Shown: positions 1 to 7,502, numbered from the stretch's first letter. The stretch: 26,068 nucleotides of DNA from JBGOUP01 sp041477655 (GCA_041477655.1 JBGOUP010000010.1:1-26068); one strand, 5' to 3'. A program made the numbers and translations. The notes: generated by a model not told the origin, from the letters alone.

Positions 1-56
1 AAGGAGGGGTGGGGGGAGGAATGCGCCGCGCCCGAGCGGGTAAGAAGTCAAAACAA

Positions 57-88
57 GCGCCGCCTCCGTGGACGGGCGGAGGCGGCGC
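57..88 (-). terminator. GC-rich perfect hairpin, possible leftward terminator
   Basis: Arms 57-68 (GCGCCGCCTCCG) and 77-88 are perfectly complementary over 12 bases with an 8-base loop. Read on the minus strand the stem is followed directly by TTGTTTT, the layout of a Rho-independent terminator for leftward transcription. On the plus strand no T-run follows. No confident minus-strand gene ends here, so the role is uncertain. Confidence 0.45.
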
Positions 89-189
89 CACCTTATCAGT
101 TTTGTTCAAAGTATTTTCGAGCAATGGCCAGGATATCCCACTCTTCGACTCACTGGCGTTCGTGCAGAGTAAACACTTCTAATTTTAGC

Positions 190-218
190 TTGTCAGACGG
201 TTACTTTCGGCGTAGAAA
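190..218 (+). promoter_or_regulatory. Putative sigma70-type promoter of the MazG-like gene
   Basis: A -35 TTGTCA (190-195) and a -10 TAGAAA (213-218) are separated by 17 bases. Counting seven bases on from the -10 puts transcription start at 225, the A of the ATG, which predicts a leaderless mRNA. There is no Shine-Dalgarno sequence before the ATG. Confidence 0.5.
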
Positions 219-224
219 TCAGGT

Positions 225-911
225 ATGGCTAGTTTCTCCCAATATCAATCAATTCGGCACTTTCAGCAGGTAATTAAAGAAATTTACGGTCTGCCGGATG
301 ACCGGCTGTTCTCTCTGGAAAATCTTTTAACTAACCACGAGCGTTTCAGTATGAGAGCCTTGAAAGGCATCCGCAAAGACAACAAGAGGCGCCAAACTTC
401 AAATTTATTGATTGCTTTTGCTTGGCTAATTGCCATAGCCAACCGTTTACACATTGATATCGAAGAAGATATTTGGCACCGGTTTCCCAGGCTCTGCTCT
501 TACTGTGGTCATAAACCTTGCGTCTGCAAGAAAGAAAAGATCGTTAATCGGATCAAGATTTTTCGACGCAATTCACAACGGCCAAATCGACTAGCCGACT
601 TCCAAACCATGTTTGACGAGATTTACCCGGCCAATGACCGGACGCTTGCCGACGCCGGCGTCCATTTGGCCGAGGAAGTAGGCGAAGTTGGCGAAGCGGC
701 TCATATTTACCTTGGTCAACACAAACAATCTCAATTTGATAATGTCCGTCTGGAAATGGCCGATTGGGTCTCCTGTATGTTCGGCGTGGCTAACTCGGCC
801 GACATTGATGTGGCTAAGGGTTTAGAGCAGATGTTTCAACGAGGTTGCCACGTCTGCCACAAAACGCCCTGTGTCTGTAACTTCTCAACTGTTGCCCTTT
901 ATCGATCCTAA
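225..911 (+). CDS. MazG-like nucleotide pyrophosphohydrolase, two-half protein with paired Cys clusters
   Basis: The second half (about 126-218) has the MazG-type signature: an EExxE helix (E150, E151, E154) and a following acidic pair (E177, D180) that in this family bind Mg2+ to hydrolyse nucleoside triphosphates to monophosphate and pyrophosphate. It ends in a CxxC-x4-CxC cluster (C208, C211, C216, C218), likely a zinc site. The first half (about 13-101) repeats the same plan: an opening FQQVIKEIY matching FQTMFDEIY, a helical region, and another CxxC-x4-CxC (C91, C94, C99, C101), but lacks the EExxE acids. I read it as an internal duplication with one inactive half. Expected to be cytosolic. 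The substrate cannot be told; all-alpha NTPases of this class clean up non-canonical or surplus nucleotides. The gene faces the DedA gene tail to tail with one base between stops. Confidence 0.75.
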   Translation: MASFSQYQSIRHFQQVIKEIYGLPDDRLFSLENLLTNHERFSMRALKGIRKDNKRRQTSNLLIAFAWLIAIANRLHIDIEEDIWHRFPRLCSYCGHKPCVCKKEKIVNRIKIFRRNSQRPNRLADFQTMFDEIYPANDRTLADAGVHLAEEVGEVGEAAHIYLGQHKQSQFDNVRLEMADWVSCMFGVANSADIDVAKGLEQMFQRGCHVCHKTPCVCNFSTVALYRS

Positions 912-912
912 T

Positions 913-1518
913 CTAGCTGGCTTTGCGACGCTTTCTGGCGGTGTGGATTATTTTGTAAATCATCACCCCGAAGAATAGGACAAAAGCGCCAAGGCTAATA
1001 AGAATATGGGTGTCTGGGTAGCGCTGCCAGACCAAGACCAACAGGCCGGTGATGTGCATAGTCGGGTAAACGAAGATGAGCGTGCCGAGAAACGTCCAAA
1101 GGACAAATGGCCAGAAGGGAAAATCGGCCAGGCCGGCCACCAATGACGACCAAGGGCGAACGTAGCCGATTAGTCTTGTGGCAAAAACGGCGATCGAACC
1201 ATAAGTTTCGTACCAGCGGGTCAGTTTCCCTTCAGTTTCTTTGAAGCCCTTGTTACGAGCCAGATATTTCTCGGCCAATTCACGCAAGGCTCGGCCAATC
1301 CAGTAGGAAAGCATCGAGCCAAATAGCTGACCGGCGACGATCAGCCAAAACATAAACCAAAAGCTGTAAAGGTGGGCAGTGATCAAATGCTGGCTAATTA
1401 AAAAAGCGCCTTCGGTCGGGAAAGGGACGGCCATATTTTCGATAGCCATCGAGGTAAAAATGCCCAACAAACCATAGTGAGAGATGATCGCTAGAGTACT
1501 GCCAAGTAAACCATTCAT
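913..1518 (-). CDS. DedA/SNARE-associated family membrane protein
   Basis: A polytopic inner-membrane protein with hydrophobic segments near the N-terminus, around residues 45-70, 120-160 and at the C-terminus, ending in a basic tail (ARKRRKAS). The DedA hallmarks are present: an acidic residue before PFPTEG in the first re-entrant segment, and the later arginine region TRLIGYVRPWSSLVAG. DedA proteins act in lipid carrier recycling and membrane homeostasis (family knowledge; one subset flips undecaprenyl phosphate). I chose the ATG at 1518, which begins MNGLLG just after the upstream PIG-L gene stops at 1526; the ATG at 1563 would add 15 polar residues overlapping that gene. Probably co-transcribed with the PIG-L gene, suggesting a shared role at the envelope. 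Confidence 0.85.
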   Translation of the reverse strand: MNGLLGSTLAIISHYGLLGIFTSMAIENMAVPFPTEGAFLISQHLITAHLYSFWFMFWLIVAGQLFGSMLSYWIGRALRELAEKYLARNKGFKETEGKLTRWYETYGSIAVFATRLIGYVRPWSSLVAGLADFPFWPFVLWTFLGTLIFVYPTMHITGLLVLVWQRYPDTHILISLGAFVLFFGVMIYKIIHTARKRRKAS

Positions 1519-1525
1519 ATAATTA

Positions 1526-2338
1526 TTATCTTTTAACGGCGAATAGCTCGTTTTGGCGGACAAAAGAATATATTAAGTCTCTAAGAATCGGGTTTTTTAG
1601 AGAAAGTTGGCTTTGATACTGTTCGATTATTTTCTTCTTGAGCGTAATTTCATTATTGTTCAGCGGCAAGGTCAGCCACTGGTATTGGCTAGAGATTAGT
1701 TTGGGGCTGGGTAAGAGATAAAGGTCCGGTTCGTAACCGATCGGTCTTGGGTAACTGTGATAATGAACTAAGAAGTAATATGCGATAAATTTATTTGGCT
1801 GCCGTTGGATAATGTCATTGACGGCTTTGCCACTTGCGGCATGATCGGTGTGGGTGTCTTCAGGCAATGTTGTAATAACGACTGTTGGCTTAAAGTCGTT
1901 AATTAGTTTTTCCAATGTTGGCTCAAAGTCTTTTTGTTTGCTTAAGTCTCCGTCGGGAAAATTTAACGACTGAATAACATTGTCGGCATAGCCGGTTAGG
2001 CTAACGGCTCTGTCTCGTTCCAAGGCACGTTCGTCTTTCAGACCGTGCTTATTACCATCAGTTGCGCTAACAATTTCTAGTGTGGCGCCAGCAGTATGGG
2101 CTTTGAGTAGATAGCCGGCGGCGCCGATCATCTCATCGTCGGGGTGAGGCGAAACAATCATAATTCGATCGCTACTTGTTGGTAGCTTGATATTTTCAAA
2201 GAGCGAATAACTGGATTGGGGCAGAGATTGGGTTATGCCGGAGTAGTCGAATGAGTAAACGAAAATAGCTGCCACCAAGAAAAGCACCAGGGTAATAGCG
2301 ACGATCAAAGACCTTCTCGACCACTTCTTTATTTTCAC
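1526..2338 (-). CDS. PIG-L/LmbE-family N-deacetylase, membrane anchored
   Basis: The protein (270 aa) has one N-terminal membrane segment (about residues 10-30) and then a PIG-L-type zinc deacetylase domain outside or at the membrane. The metal-binding motif PHPDDE is at residues 64-69 and the second metal/catalytic motif HTDH at 163-166. The family removes acetyl groups from N-acetylglucosamine-type sugars on lipids, glycans or thiols; the substrate here is unknown. Translation starts at GTG (2338). The DedA gene follows after a few bases, and the divergently read dehydrogenase gene lies 63 bases away. Its -10 element sits 6 bases before the GTG, so the mRNA is probably leaderless. Confidence 0.85.
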   Translation of the reverse strand: MKIKKWSRRSLIVAITLVLFLVAAIFVYSFDYSGITQSLPQSSYSLFENIKLPTSSDRIMIVSPHPDDEMIGAAGYLLKAHTAGATLEIVSATDGNKHGLKDERALERDRAVSLTGYADNVIQSLNFPDGDLSKQKDFEPTLEKLINDFKPTVVITTLPEDTHTDHAASGKAVNDIIQRQPNKFIAYYFLVHYHSYPRPIGYEPDLYLLPSPKLISSQYQWLTLPLNNNEITLKKKIIEQYQSQLSLKNPILRDLIYSFVRQNELFAVKR

Positions 2339-2344
2339 CTATAA

Positions 2345-2353
2345 ATCTTAGCA
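2345..2353 (-). promoter_or_regulatory. Extended -10 promoter of the PIG-L gene
   Basis: The minus strand reads TGCTAAGAT, an extended -10 (TGn plus TAAGAT). Six bases follow and then the GTG start at 2338, which places transcription start on the first base of the start codon. No good -35 is visible at 17 bases, which is tolerated for extended -10 promoters. It lies within 40 bases of the oppositely directed dehydrogenase promoter. Confidence 0.45.
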
Positions 2354-2363
2354 TTTAGCCCAG

Positions 2364-2392
2364 TTGACGGCTAGCAGAGGAGCGGTCATATT
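2364..2392 (+). promoter_or_regulatory. Promoter of the glutamate/leucine-type dehydrogenase gene
   Basis: TTGACG (2364-2369), 17 bases, then CATATT (2387-2392). Predicted start of transcription is about 2399, three bases before the ATG at 2402, so the mRNA is probably leaderless. The purine-rich GAGGAG inside the spacer lies too far upstream to act as a ribosome site and would not be in the transcript. Confidence 0.55.
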
Positions 2393-2401
2393 TACTTCAC
2401 C

Positions 2402-3538
2402 ATGACTACGGACCAATTTGGCCCCGAGTATTCCCTGACGATTATTGATCCAAAACTTAGCATGGAAGCATATTTAGTGATTGACAATACAGCTCTAGGG
2501 CCGGGCAAGGGCGGTTTTCGGATGACTCCAGATGTAACGATTGAAGAAGTGTCGCGGTTGGCTCGGACCATGACCTGGAAAAATGCCTTGGCCGGGTTGC
2601 CTTTTGGCGGAGCCAAAGGGGGAATCCGCTGGGCTGGTCAGGATCCCGAAACGAAACGGGCAATGGTCGAGAGTTTTTCTAGAGCGATCAAGAGATTTGT
2701 TCCTAGCAAGTATATTTCAGCCCCGGACATCAACACCGGTGAAACGGAAATGAAATGGTTTGTTGAGGCTAACGGTTCGTTCAAGGCCGCAACAGGTAAA
2801 CCGGCCAGTTACTGTCAGGTTGGGCATACTGGCAGTAAGCAGTGCGGACTGCCACATGAACTTGGCAGTACCGGATTTGGCGTGGCCAAGTCTACGGAGG
2901 TAGCAGCAAAGTTAATGAAAATCCCAATCGAAGGTGCCAGGGTGGCCATTGAGGGTTTTGGCAACGTCGGTAGTTTTGCCGGTCAGTTTTTGGCCAAAGC
3001 CGGGGCTAAGATTGTAGCCGTGGCCGATAGCAAGCAAACAATATATGTTAATTCTGGTTTAAATATTGCCAAAGTCCAAACAATAAAGGCTAAACGACAG
3101 TCGCTAGGTTCGTATGAGGGCGCCAAAACCATGAGCCACGACGATATTTTTGGCCTGGATGTAGACATTATCATTCCAGCGGCCACAACCGACGCCATCA
3201 CCGACAAAAATTATCGAAATGTCAAAGCCAAACTGATTGTAGAAGGGGCCAACATTCCTATGACTGAAGCGGTGGAACGGAAGTTATTTAAGCGGGGGGT
3301 GATTATTGTCCCTGATTTTGTGACCAATGCCGGCGGAGTGATGTCGTCATACGCCGAGTACCGAGGCTGGAGCGCTGAAAAGATGTTTAATTTTGTTGAG
3401 CGTAAAATCCGTCAAACTACTGAAATTGTTATGGCTCAAGCCTTAGCAAATAACGAATTTGCTCGGGATACGGCCATGGAATTAGCCAAAAAGCGCGTGA
3501 GCGAAGCTATGAAACAGCGAAAACAGACATTCCCTTAG
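2402..3538 (+). CDS. Glu/Leu/Phe/Val dehydrogenase
   Basis: A 378-residue NAD(P)-dependent amino acid dehydrogenase of the glutamate dehydrogenase superfamily, which interconverts an amino acid and its 2-oxo acid plus ammonia. The N-terminal substrate domain carries the glycine-rich catalytic motif PFGGAKGG (67-74, catalytic Lys72) and the conserved Asp in SAPDINTG (D109). The C-terminal Rossmann domain begins around 175 with GFGNVG (185-190). The conserved VPDFVTNAGGV region closes the active-site cleft. It is shorter than typical hexameric glutamate dehydrogenases (about 410-450), so I do not assign Glu over Leu or Val. In a genome of this reduced type it may be one of few amino acid catabolic enzymes. 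It has its own promoter and is followed 39 bases later by leuS. Confidence 0.9.
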   Translation: MTTDQFGPEYSLTIIDPKLSMEAYLVIDNTALGPGKGGFRMTPDVTIEEVSRLARTMTWKNALAGLPFGGAKGGIRWAGQDPETKRAMVESFSRAIKRFVPSKYISAPDINTGETEMKWFVEANGSFKAATGKPASYCQVGHTGSKQCGLPHELGSTGFGVAKSTEVAAKLMKIPIEGARVAIEGFGNVGSFAGQFLAKAGAKIVAVADSKQTIYVNSGLNIAKVQTIKAKRQSLGSYEGAKTMSHDDIFGLDVDIIIPAATTDAITDKNYRNVKAKLIVEGANIPMTEAVERKLFKRGVIIVPDFVTNAGGVMSSYAEYRGWSAEKMFNFVERKIRQTTEIVMAQALANNEFARDTAMELAKKRVSEAMKQRKQTFP

Positions 3539-3548
3539 ACTCACCAGA

Positions 3549-3577
3549 TTTAACTTTGGCTGTCCGACCGGTACAAT
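3549..3577 (+). promoter_or_regulatory. Putative promoter of leuS
   Basis: The -10 TACAAT (3572-3577) is good; the -35 TTTAAC (3549-3554, 17-base spacer) is weak. Transcription would begin at 3584, the A of the second in-frame ATG, giving a leaderless message and supporting 3584 over 3578 as start. Confidence 0.45.
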
Positions 3578-3583
3578 ATGGTA

Positions 3584-5995
3584 ATGATAGAGCCATACGA
3601 TCACAGCGAAATCGAAAAAAAATGGCGGGAGAATTGGCAAAAAGATCAAACTTACACCACTGATTTAACTAAGAACGAAAAGGCATTTTACTGTTTGGAC
3701 ATGTTCCCTTACCCATCCGGCGAGGGTCTGCACGTTGGCCATTGGCGCGGCTATGTCATGAGCGATTTCTACGCTCGATACCAGCGTCTGCAGGGTAAAA
3801 ACGTTTTCCACCCGATGGGTTTCGACGCATTTGGCTTACCGGCAGAAAACGCGGCCATCAAGTCAGAGACTCATCCTAAAGAGTTCACCCAACGGGCCAT
3901 CAAAACCTTCACCGCTCAACTTTCGCAGATGGGGGCAAGTTATGACTGGTCAAAAAAAATCGTTACCAGTGATCCAGAGTATTATCGCTGGACGCAGTGG
4001 CTGTTTTTGCAACTGTTTAAGCATAGTCTAGCCGAAAAGCGTAAGTCATTGGTTAATTGGTGCCCCAAAGATCAGACTGTTTTAGCTAACGAGCAAGTGA
4101 TTGATGGTTGCTGTGAGCGTTGCGGAACTGTTGTAACCAAAAAAGAGCTAGATCAATGGTATTTCAAAACCACCGCTATGGCCGAAGAACTCTATGGCGG
4201 ACTAGATGGTGTTAAATGGCCGGAGAGGGTCAAAACTCTGCAAAGAAATTGGATTGGCAAAAGTAAAGGAGCAAATGTTAAATTCTCCGTGGTCAATTCT
4301 CGATTTTCGATTGAGGTTTTTACCACCCGTCCTGATACGCTTTTTGGCGTTACCGCTTTGGTTTTATCGCCTGAACATCCGTTAGTTTCGAAACTAACCA
4401 CCCAAGAGTCTAATGAGAAAGTTGAGGAATATCTTGAGGGCGTGGCCAGTAAAACCAATATTGATCGAATGCAGGCTAAAGAAACCGAAAAAACCGCCGT
4501 ATTCACAGGGACATATGCTACCCACCCGTTAACAAACGAAAATATCCCAATTTGGTTGGCCGATTACGTTTTGGCTGATTACGCAAGTGGGGCTGTTATG
4601 TGCGTACCGGCCCATGATGAACGTGATTATCAGTTCGCCAAAACTCATAATTTGCCCATCAAACAAGTGATAAGTCCAACGGCAGTAAGCGACGCTAATT
4701 TGCCATATATCGGGCAGGGAATAATAATTAGCTCCAAAGGGTATAACGGCCTGAATTCAAACAAAGCTTCGGAAAACATCGTTGCCGACCTGACAAATGC
4801 GGCTAAGGGAGAGCAAAAGACTATTTATAGATTACGTGATTGGTTGGTTTCTCGCCAACGTTACTGGGGAGCGCCAATACCAATTGTCTATGATCCCGAC
4901 GGTAAAGCATATGCTGTCAAAGATGAACACCTACCATTACTACTACCAGATGACGTTGATTTTCTGCCCGGTGGCGAAAGCCCGATTGCCAGGAGCAAAG
5001 AATATGCTATGCGAGCTGAAAAGCTCTACGGCGTTGGTTGGCGCTTTGAAACCGATACGTTGGATACTTTCGTTGATTCTTCCTGGTATTTTTTTCGCTA
5101 CCTCTCCCCTACCGATTCGAGTCAGCCATTCGATAAAGATTTAGTTAAAAACTGGTTGCCGGTGGATTTTTATGTTGGCGGCATTGAACACGCCACTCTC
5201 CACTTGCTCTACGCTCGGTTTATTTGCCGATTTTTAGCTAAATTTGGCTACATAGATTCATCTATCGCCGAGCCGTTTAGCCAACTGTTCAATATCGGTA
5301 TGGTTAATATGCACGGGGCCAAGATGAGTAAGAGTAAAGATAACGTCGTATCGGCTGACCAACTGGTTGAGCACTATGGCGCCGATACGCTTCGAGGTTA
5401 CGAGTTGTTTATAGGCCCGATGGATGTTGAGGCCGAATGGAACCCGCAAGGGGTCAACGGTATCCACCGATTTCTGATTAAGCTTTGGAAGGTAAGCCAA
5501 TCTTGCCAGGATATCGAGGCTTCTGATGAAAACAATCAGGAATTTCAGCGATATCTTCATTCAATCAGCCAGATGATTAATCAGCATCGATTAAATACGG
5601 TTTTGGCTCAAGCGATGACGTTTCTCCAATACCTGCATACCCAGCCGAAAGTATCGAAAAAACTCCTCGAAAATTTTTTAATCACTCTCTCCCCTATCTT
5701 CCCATTCATCTGCGAAGAGCTATGGCAGAAATTCGGTCACGATCAGTCAATTGGCCAGGAGAGTTGGCCGGAATTGGCAGAGGTAGCAAATTACTTGGAG
5801 CTATCGGTTCGGATAAACAACAAGCATGTTTATTCCATACCGGTTAGGGGCGATGAATCTGAAGAAGAGACCCTAGAACTAATCAAGCAATCCCCTCCAC
5901 CCAGTCAAAAAGACAAATTGCTGAAGCTGTTAGAGCCAAATACACGCAGGGTTTACAAAACTGGCTCGTTCATCAATTTCGTTGTCCACAGCTAG
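3584..5995 (+). CDS. leuS: Leucyl-tRNA synthetase
   Basis: Class I synthetase that charges tRNA-Leu. Counting from the upstream ATG at 3578, the HIGH motif reads HVGH (52-55) and the KMSKS loop reads KMSKS (582-586). Between them lies a zinc-ribbon-like insert (WCPKDQTV then CCERCGTVV) and the CP1 editing domain with TTRPDTLFG and the AHDERD region that clears mischarged tRNA. The C-terminal part holds the helical anticodon-binding domain (LSPIFPFICEELW) and a short C-terminal extension. About 800 residues, slightly smaller than the E. coli enzyme. I prefer the ATG at 3584 because the predicted transcript starts there; 3578 would add two residues. rpmF, nusB and rnc follow on the same strand and are probably co-transcribed. 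Confidence 0.97.
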   Translation: MIEPYDHSEIEKKWRENWQKDQTYTTDLTKNEKAFYCLDMFPYPSGEGLHVGHWRGYVMSDFYARYQRLQGKNVFHPMGFDAFGLPAENAAIKSETHPKEFTQRAIKTFTAQLSQMGASYDWSKKIVTSDPEYYRWTQWLFLQLFKHSLAEKRKSLVNWCPKDQTVLANEQVIDGCCERCGTVVTKKELDQWYFKTTAMAEELYGGLDGVKWPERVKTLQRNWIGKSKGANVKFSVVNSRFSIEVFTTRPDTLFGVTALVLSPEHPLVSKLTTQESNEKVEEYLEGVASKTNIDRMQAKETEKTAVFTGTYATHPLTNENIPIWLADYVLADYASGAVMCVPAHDERDYQFAKTHNLPIKQVISPTAVSDANLPYIGQGIIISSKGYNGLNSNKASENIVADLTNAAKGEQKTIYRLRDWLVSRQRYWGAPIPIVYDPDGKAYAVKDEHLPLLLPDDVDFLPGGESPIARSKEYAMRAEKLYGVGWRFETDTLDTFVDSSWYFFRYLSPTDSSQPFDKDLVKNWLPVDFYVGGIEHATLHLLYARFICRFLAKFGYIDSSIAEPFSQLFNIGMVNMHGAKMSKSKDNVVSADQLVEHYGADTLRGYELFIGPMDVEAEWNPQGVNGIHRFLIKLWKVSQSCQDIEASDENNQEFQRYLHSISQMINQHRLNTVLAQAMTFLQYLHTQPKVSKKLLENFLITLSPIFPFICEELWQKFGHDQSIGQESWPELAEVANYLELSVRINNKHVYSIPVRGDESEEETLELIKQSPPPSQKDKLLKLLEPNTRRVYKTGSFINFVVHS

Positions 5996-6031
5996 AAATC
6001 TAAGTAATTTTGTGGGAAAATATGGGTACCT

Positions 6032-6244
6032 ATGGCGGAACCAAAGAAAAAACTATCTAAGAGACGAACCGGACAACGTCGGGCTAACTACAGCGTAGCC
6101 GATGTGGCTGTGACGGTTTGCTCACAATGCGGCGAAACAATCCGTCCTCATATTGTTTGCCCATTTTGTGGTTACTACAAGAACGTTGCCGTTAAAAAAA
6201 CCTTGGCGCCAAAACGAATCCTAGCTGACCAAGAAACTAAGTAA
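6032..6244 (+). CDS. rpmF: 50S ribosomal protein L32
   Basis: A 70-residue L32. The N-terminus (AEPKKKLSKRRTGQRRANY) matches the family start, and a zinc ribbon follows with CSQC and CPFC, all four Cys intact. L32 sits near the exit-tunnel side of the large subunit. It lies 36 bases after leuS and two bases before nusB, so it is probably part of the same transcript. Confidence 0.95.
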   Translation: MAEPKKKLSKRRTGQRRANYSVADVAVTVCSQCGETIRPHIVCPFCGYYKNVAVKKTLAPKRILADQETK

Positions 6245-6246
6245 TT

Positions 6247-6702
6247 ATGTCGGTTAATCGTCATCTTTCACGGACTATTGCCATGCAGTCGCTCTACGAA
6301 TGGGATTTTCATGCCGGTAACTCACTGCTTGAGATAGCCGAACGGGTGGTTGAGCCGGTTAAAAAAGATGTTGATATGGAGTATGTTAAACGGATTCTGG
6401 CTGGGATTACCGATAAGGTGCCTGATATTGACCAGTTAATCATTAAAGCCGCTCCAGAATGGCCACTTGATCAAATTTCGGTGATCGATAAAAGTATTTT
6501 GCGGCTGGCTGGCTATGAGTTGCTCTACAGCGACGATATTCCGCCTAAGGTGGCTATTAATGAAGCAGTTGAGATCGCCAAGACCTTCGGCGGTGAAAAT
6601 TCGTCTAAATTTGTAAACGGAGTGCTCGGGACGTTATATCGCCAGAGCGATCGCTATGTGCCCGAAGATGACGCCCCAAAGGATGAGACAGATGGAAAAT
6701 AG
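6247..6702 (+). CDS. nusB: Transcription antitermination factor NusB
   Basis: A 151-residue all-helical NusB protein. Recognisable parts are the N-terminal helix SRTIAMQSLYEWDF, the central IDQLIIKAAPEWPLDQISVI segment and the C-terminal region PPKVAINEAVEIAKTFGGE leading to FVNGVLGTLYR. NusB with S10 (NusE) binds boxA RNA and keeps RNA polymerase in antitermination mode over rRNA operons. Its start ATG lies two bases after the rpmF stop. Its 3' end overlaps the start of rnc by 11 bases, placing two RNA-processing functions in one unit. Confidence 0.95.
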   Translation: MSVNRHLSRTIAMQSLYEWDFHAGNSLLEIAERVVEPVKKDVDMEYVKRILAGITDKVPDIDQLIIKAAPEWPLDQISVIDKSILRLAGYELLYSDDIPPKVAINEAVEIAKTFGGENSSKFVNGVLGTLYRQSDRYVPEDDAPKDETDGK

Positions 6703-7381
6703 CCTCGATACGTTCGAAGACCGGATTGGCTATGCATTTTCCGATAAGAGCTTGTTACAAATAGTGTTGACTCACCGCTCGTTCCTTAACGAATCCCGTC
6801 AAGAAGGCTTGGAGCACAACGAACGCTTGGAATTTTTGGGAGACGCGGTACTAGAATTGGTTGTAACCGAGTACCTATATAGAAACTTCTCTAATCCCGA
6901 GGGCGAGCTGACCAACTGGCGAAGCTCGATCGTTAAGGGCGAGGTATTAGCCAAAGTTGCCAAGGAAGTGGACTTAGGTCAGTTCTTACGCATGAGTAAA
7001 GGCGAGGAAAAAAGCGGCGGTCAGACGCGCAGTTTACTGTTGGCTAACGCCTTCGAAGCTTTAATTGGGGGTATTTATCTGGATAGTGGCTACGATGCCG
7101 CCTCTAAATTTATTAACAACCACCTAATTGCTTTATTGCCGGAGATAATTGAAAAGAAACTATATATTGACGCTAAATCACGTTTTCAAGAGCTTTGTCA
7201 GGAAAGGCGGTCGGTAACCCCTGAATATAAAGTAATGGGCCAGGAAGGCCCAGATCATGAGCGACAATTCAAGGTTGGTGTTTACGCTGGGCCAGATCTA
7301 ATTGCCCAAGGCGAGGGTAGCTCTAAACAACGGGCCGAACAGGCCGCCGCCGCCCAGGCACTGGAAGTTTGGCAAGACTAA
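6692..7381 (+). CDS. rnc: Ribonuclease III
   Basis: Double-strand-specific endoribonuclease that matures rRNA and cuts structured mRNAs. The N-terminal RNase III domain has the signature NERLEFLGDAVLE with the catalytic acids and a second acidic helix (LLLANAFEALIGGIYLD). A C-terminal double-stranded RNA-binding domain follows from AKSRFQELCQ to SSKQRAEQAAAAQALE. I use the ATG at 6692 because AAGGATGAG lies just upstream as a ribosome site and the protein then starts where the family does; the ATG at 6656 would add 12 residues inside nusB. It is the last gene before the bidirectional terminators. Confidence 0.96.
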   Translation: MENSLDTFEDRIGYAFSDKSLLQIVLTHRSFLNESRQEGLEHNERLEFLGDAVLELVVTEYLYRNFSNPEGELTNWRSSIVKGEVLAKVAKEVDLGQFLRMSKGEEKSGGQTRSLLLANAFEALIGGIYLDSGYDAASKFINNHLIALLPEIIEKKLYIDAKSRFQELCQERRSVTPEYKVMGQEGPDHERQFKVGVYAGPDLIAQGEGSSKQRAEQAAAAQALEVWQD

Positions 7382-7414
7382 ACAGACCAAATTAGCGACA
7401 ACTTTACATCTTCC

Positions 7415-7447
7415 AACCATATTACACCTCGGCGATGTAATATGGTT
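7415..7447 (+). terminator. 12-bp perfect hairpin after rnc
   Basis: Arms 7415-7426 (AACCATATTACA) and 7436-7447 are perfectly complementary with a 9-base loop. It directly precedes the stronger terminator hairpin at 7450-7489. It is AT-rich and has no clean T-run, so it may protect the 3' end of the transcript or assist termination rather than terminate alone. Confidence 0.5.
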
Positions 7448-7449
7448 TA

Positions 7450-7489
7450 GTAACTAAAAAACGGCCCAACGGGGCCGATTTTTAGTTAC
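7450..7489. terminator. Bidirectional Rho-independent terminator between rnc and the converging membrane gene
   Basis: An 18-base stem with one mismatch (7450-7467 against 7472-7489) and a 4-base loop (AACG). The GC core CGGCCC/GGGCCG is flanked by A-runs on one side and T-runs on the other, so it can end transcription in both directions. It fits the convergent arrangement of rnc (+) and the minus-strand gene ending at 7503. Confidence 0.85.
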
Positions 7490-7502
7490 AACTGTTATTT
7501 AA

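Larger units (their letters stand above)
1..224. other. Intergenic region at window edge, no confident gene
   Basis: No recognisable gene or structural RNA is seen here. The first 90 bases are much richer in G and C than the rest of the window and begin with a purine-rich stretch. The stretch holds a perfect GC-rich hairpin (57-88) and, at its right end, the promoter of the MazG-like gene. One plus-strand frame stays open from base 1 to about 272, but its translation is Arg-rich and looks non-protein. A short protein-like minus-strand frame (about 92-190) is discussed under findings. Confidence 0.6.

Noticed and set aside
1..90. RNase P RNA or rRNA fragment
   Set aside because: The GGGGAGGAA word recalls RNase P RNA, but the following conserved AAAGTCC and pairing partners are absent; the first bases also do not match the 16S 3' end.
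1..272. Plus-strand open frame from the window edge
   Set aside because: Its translation is Arg-rich and unlike a protein, and it runs into the MazG-like gene in another frame.
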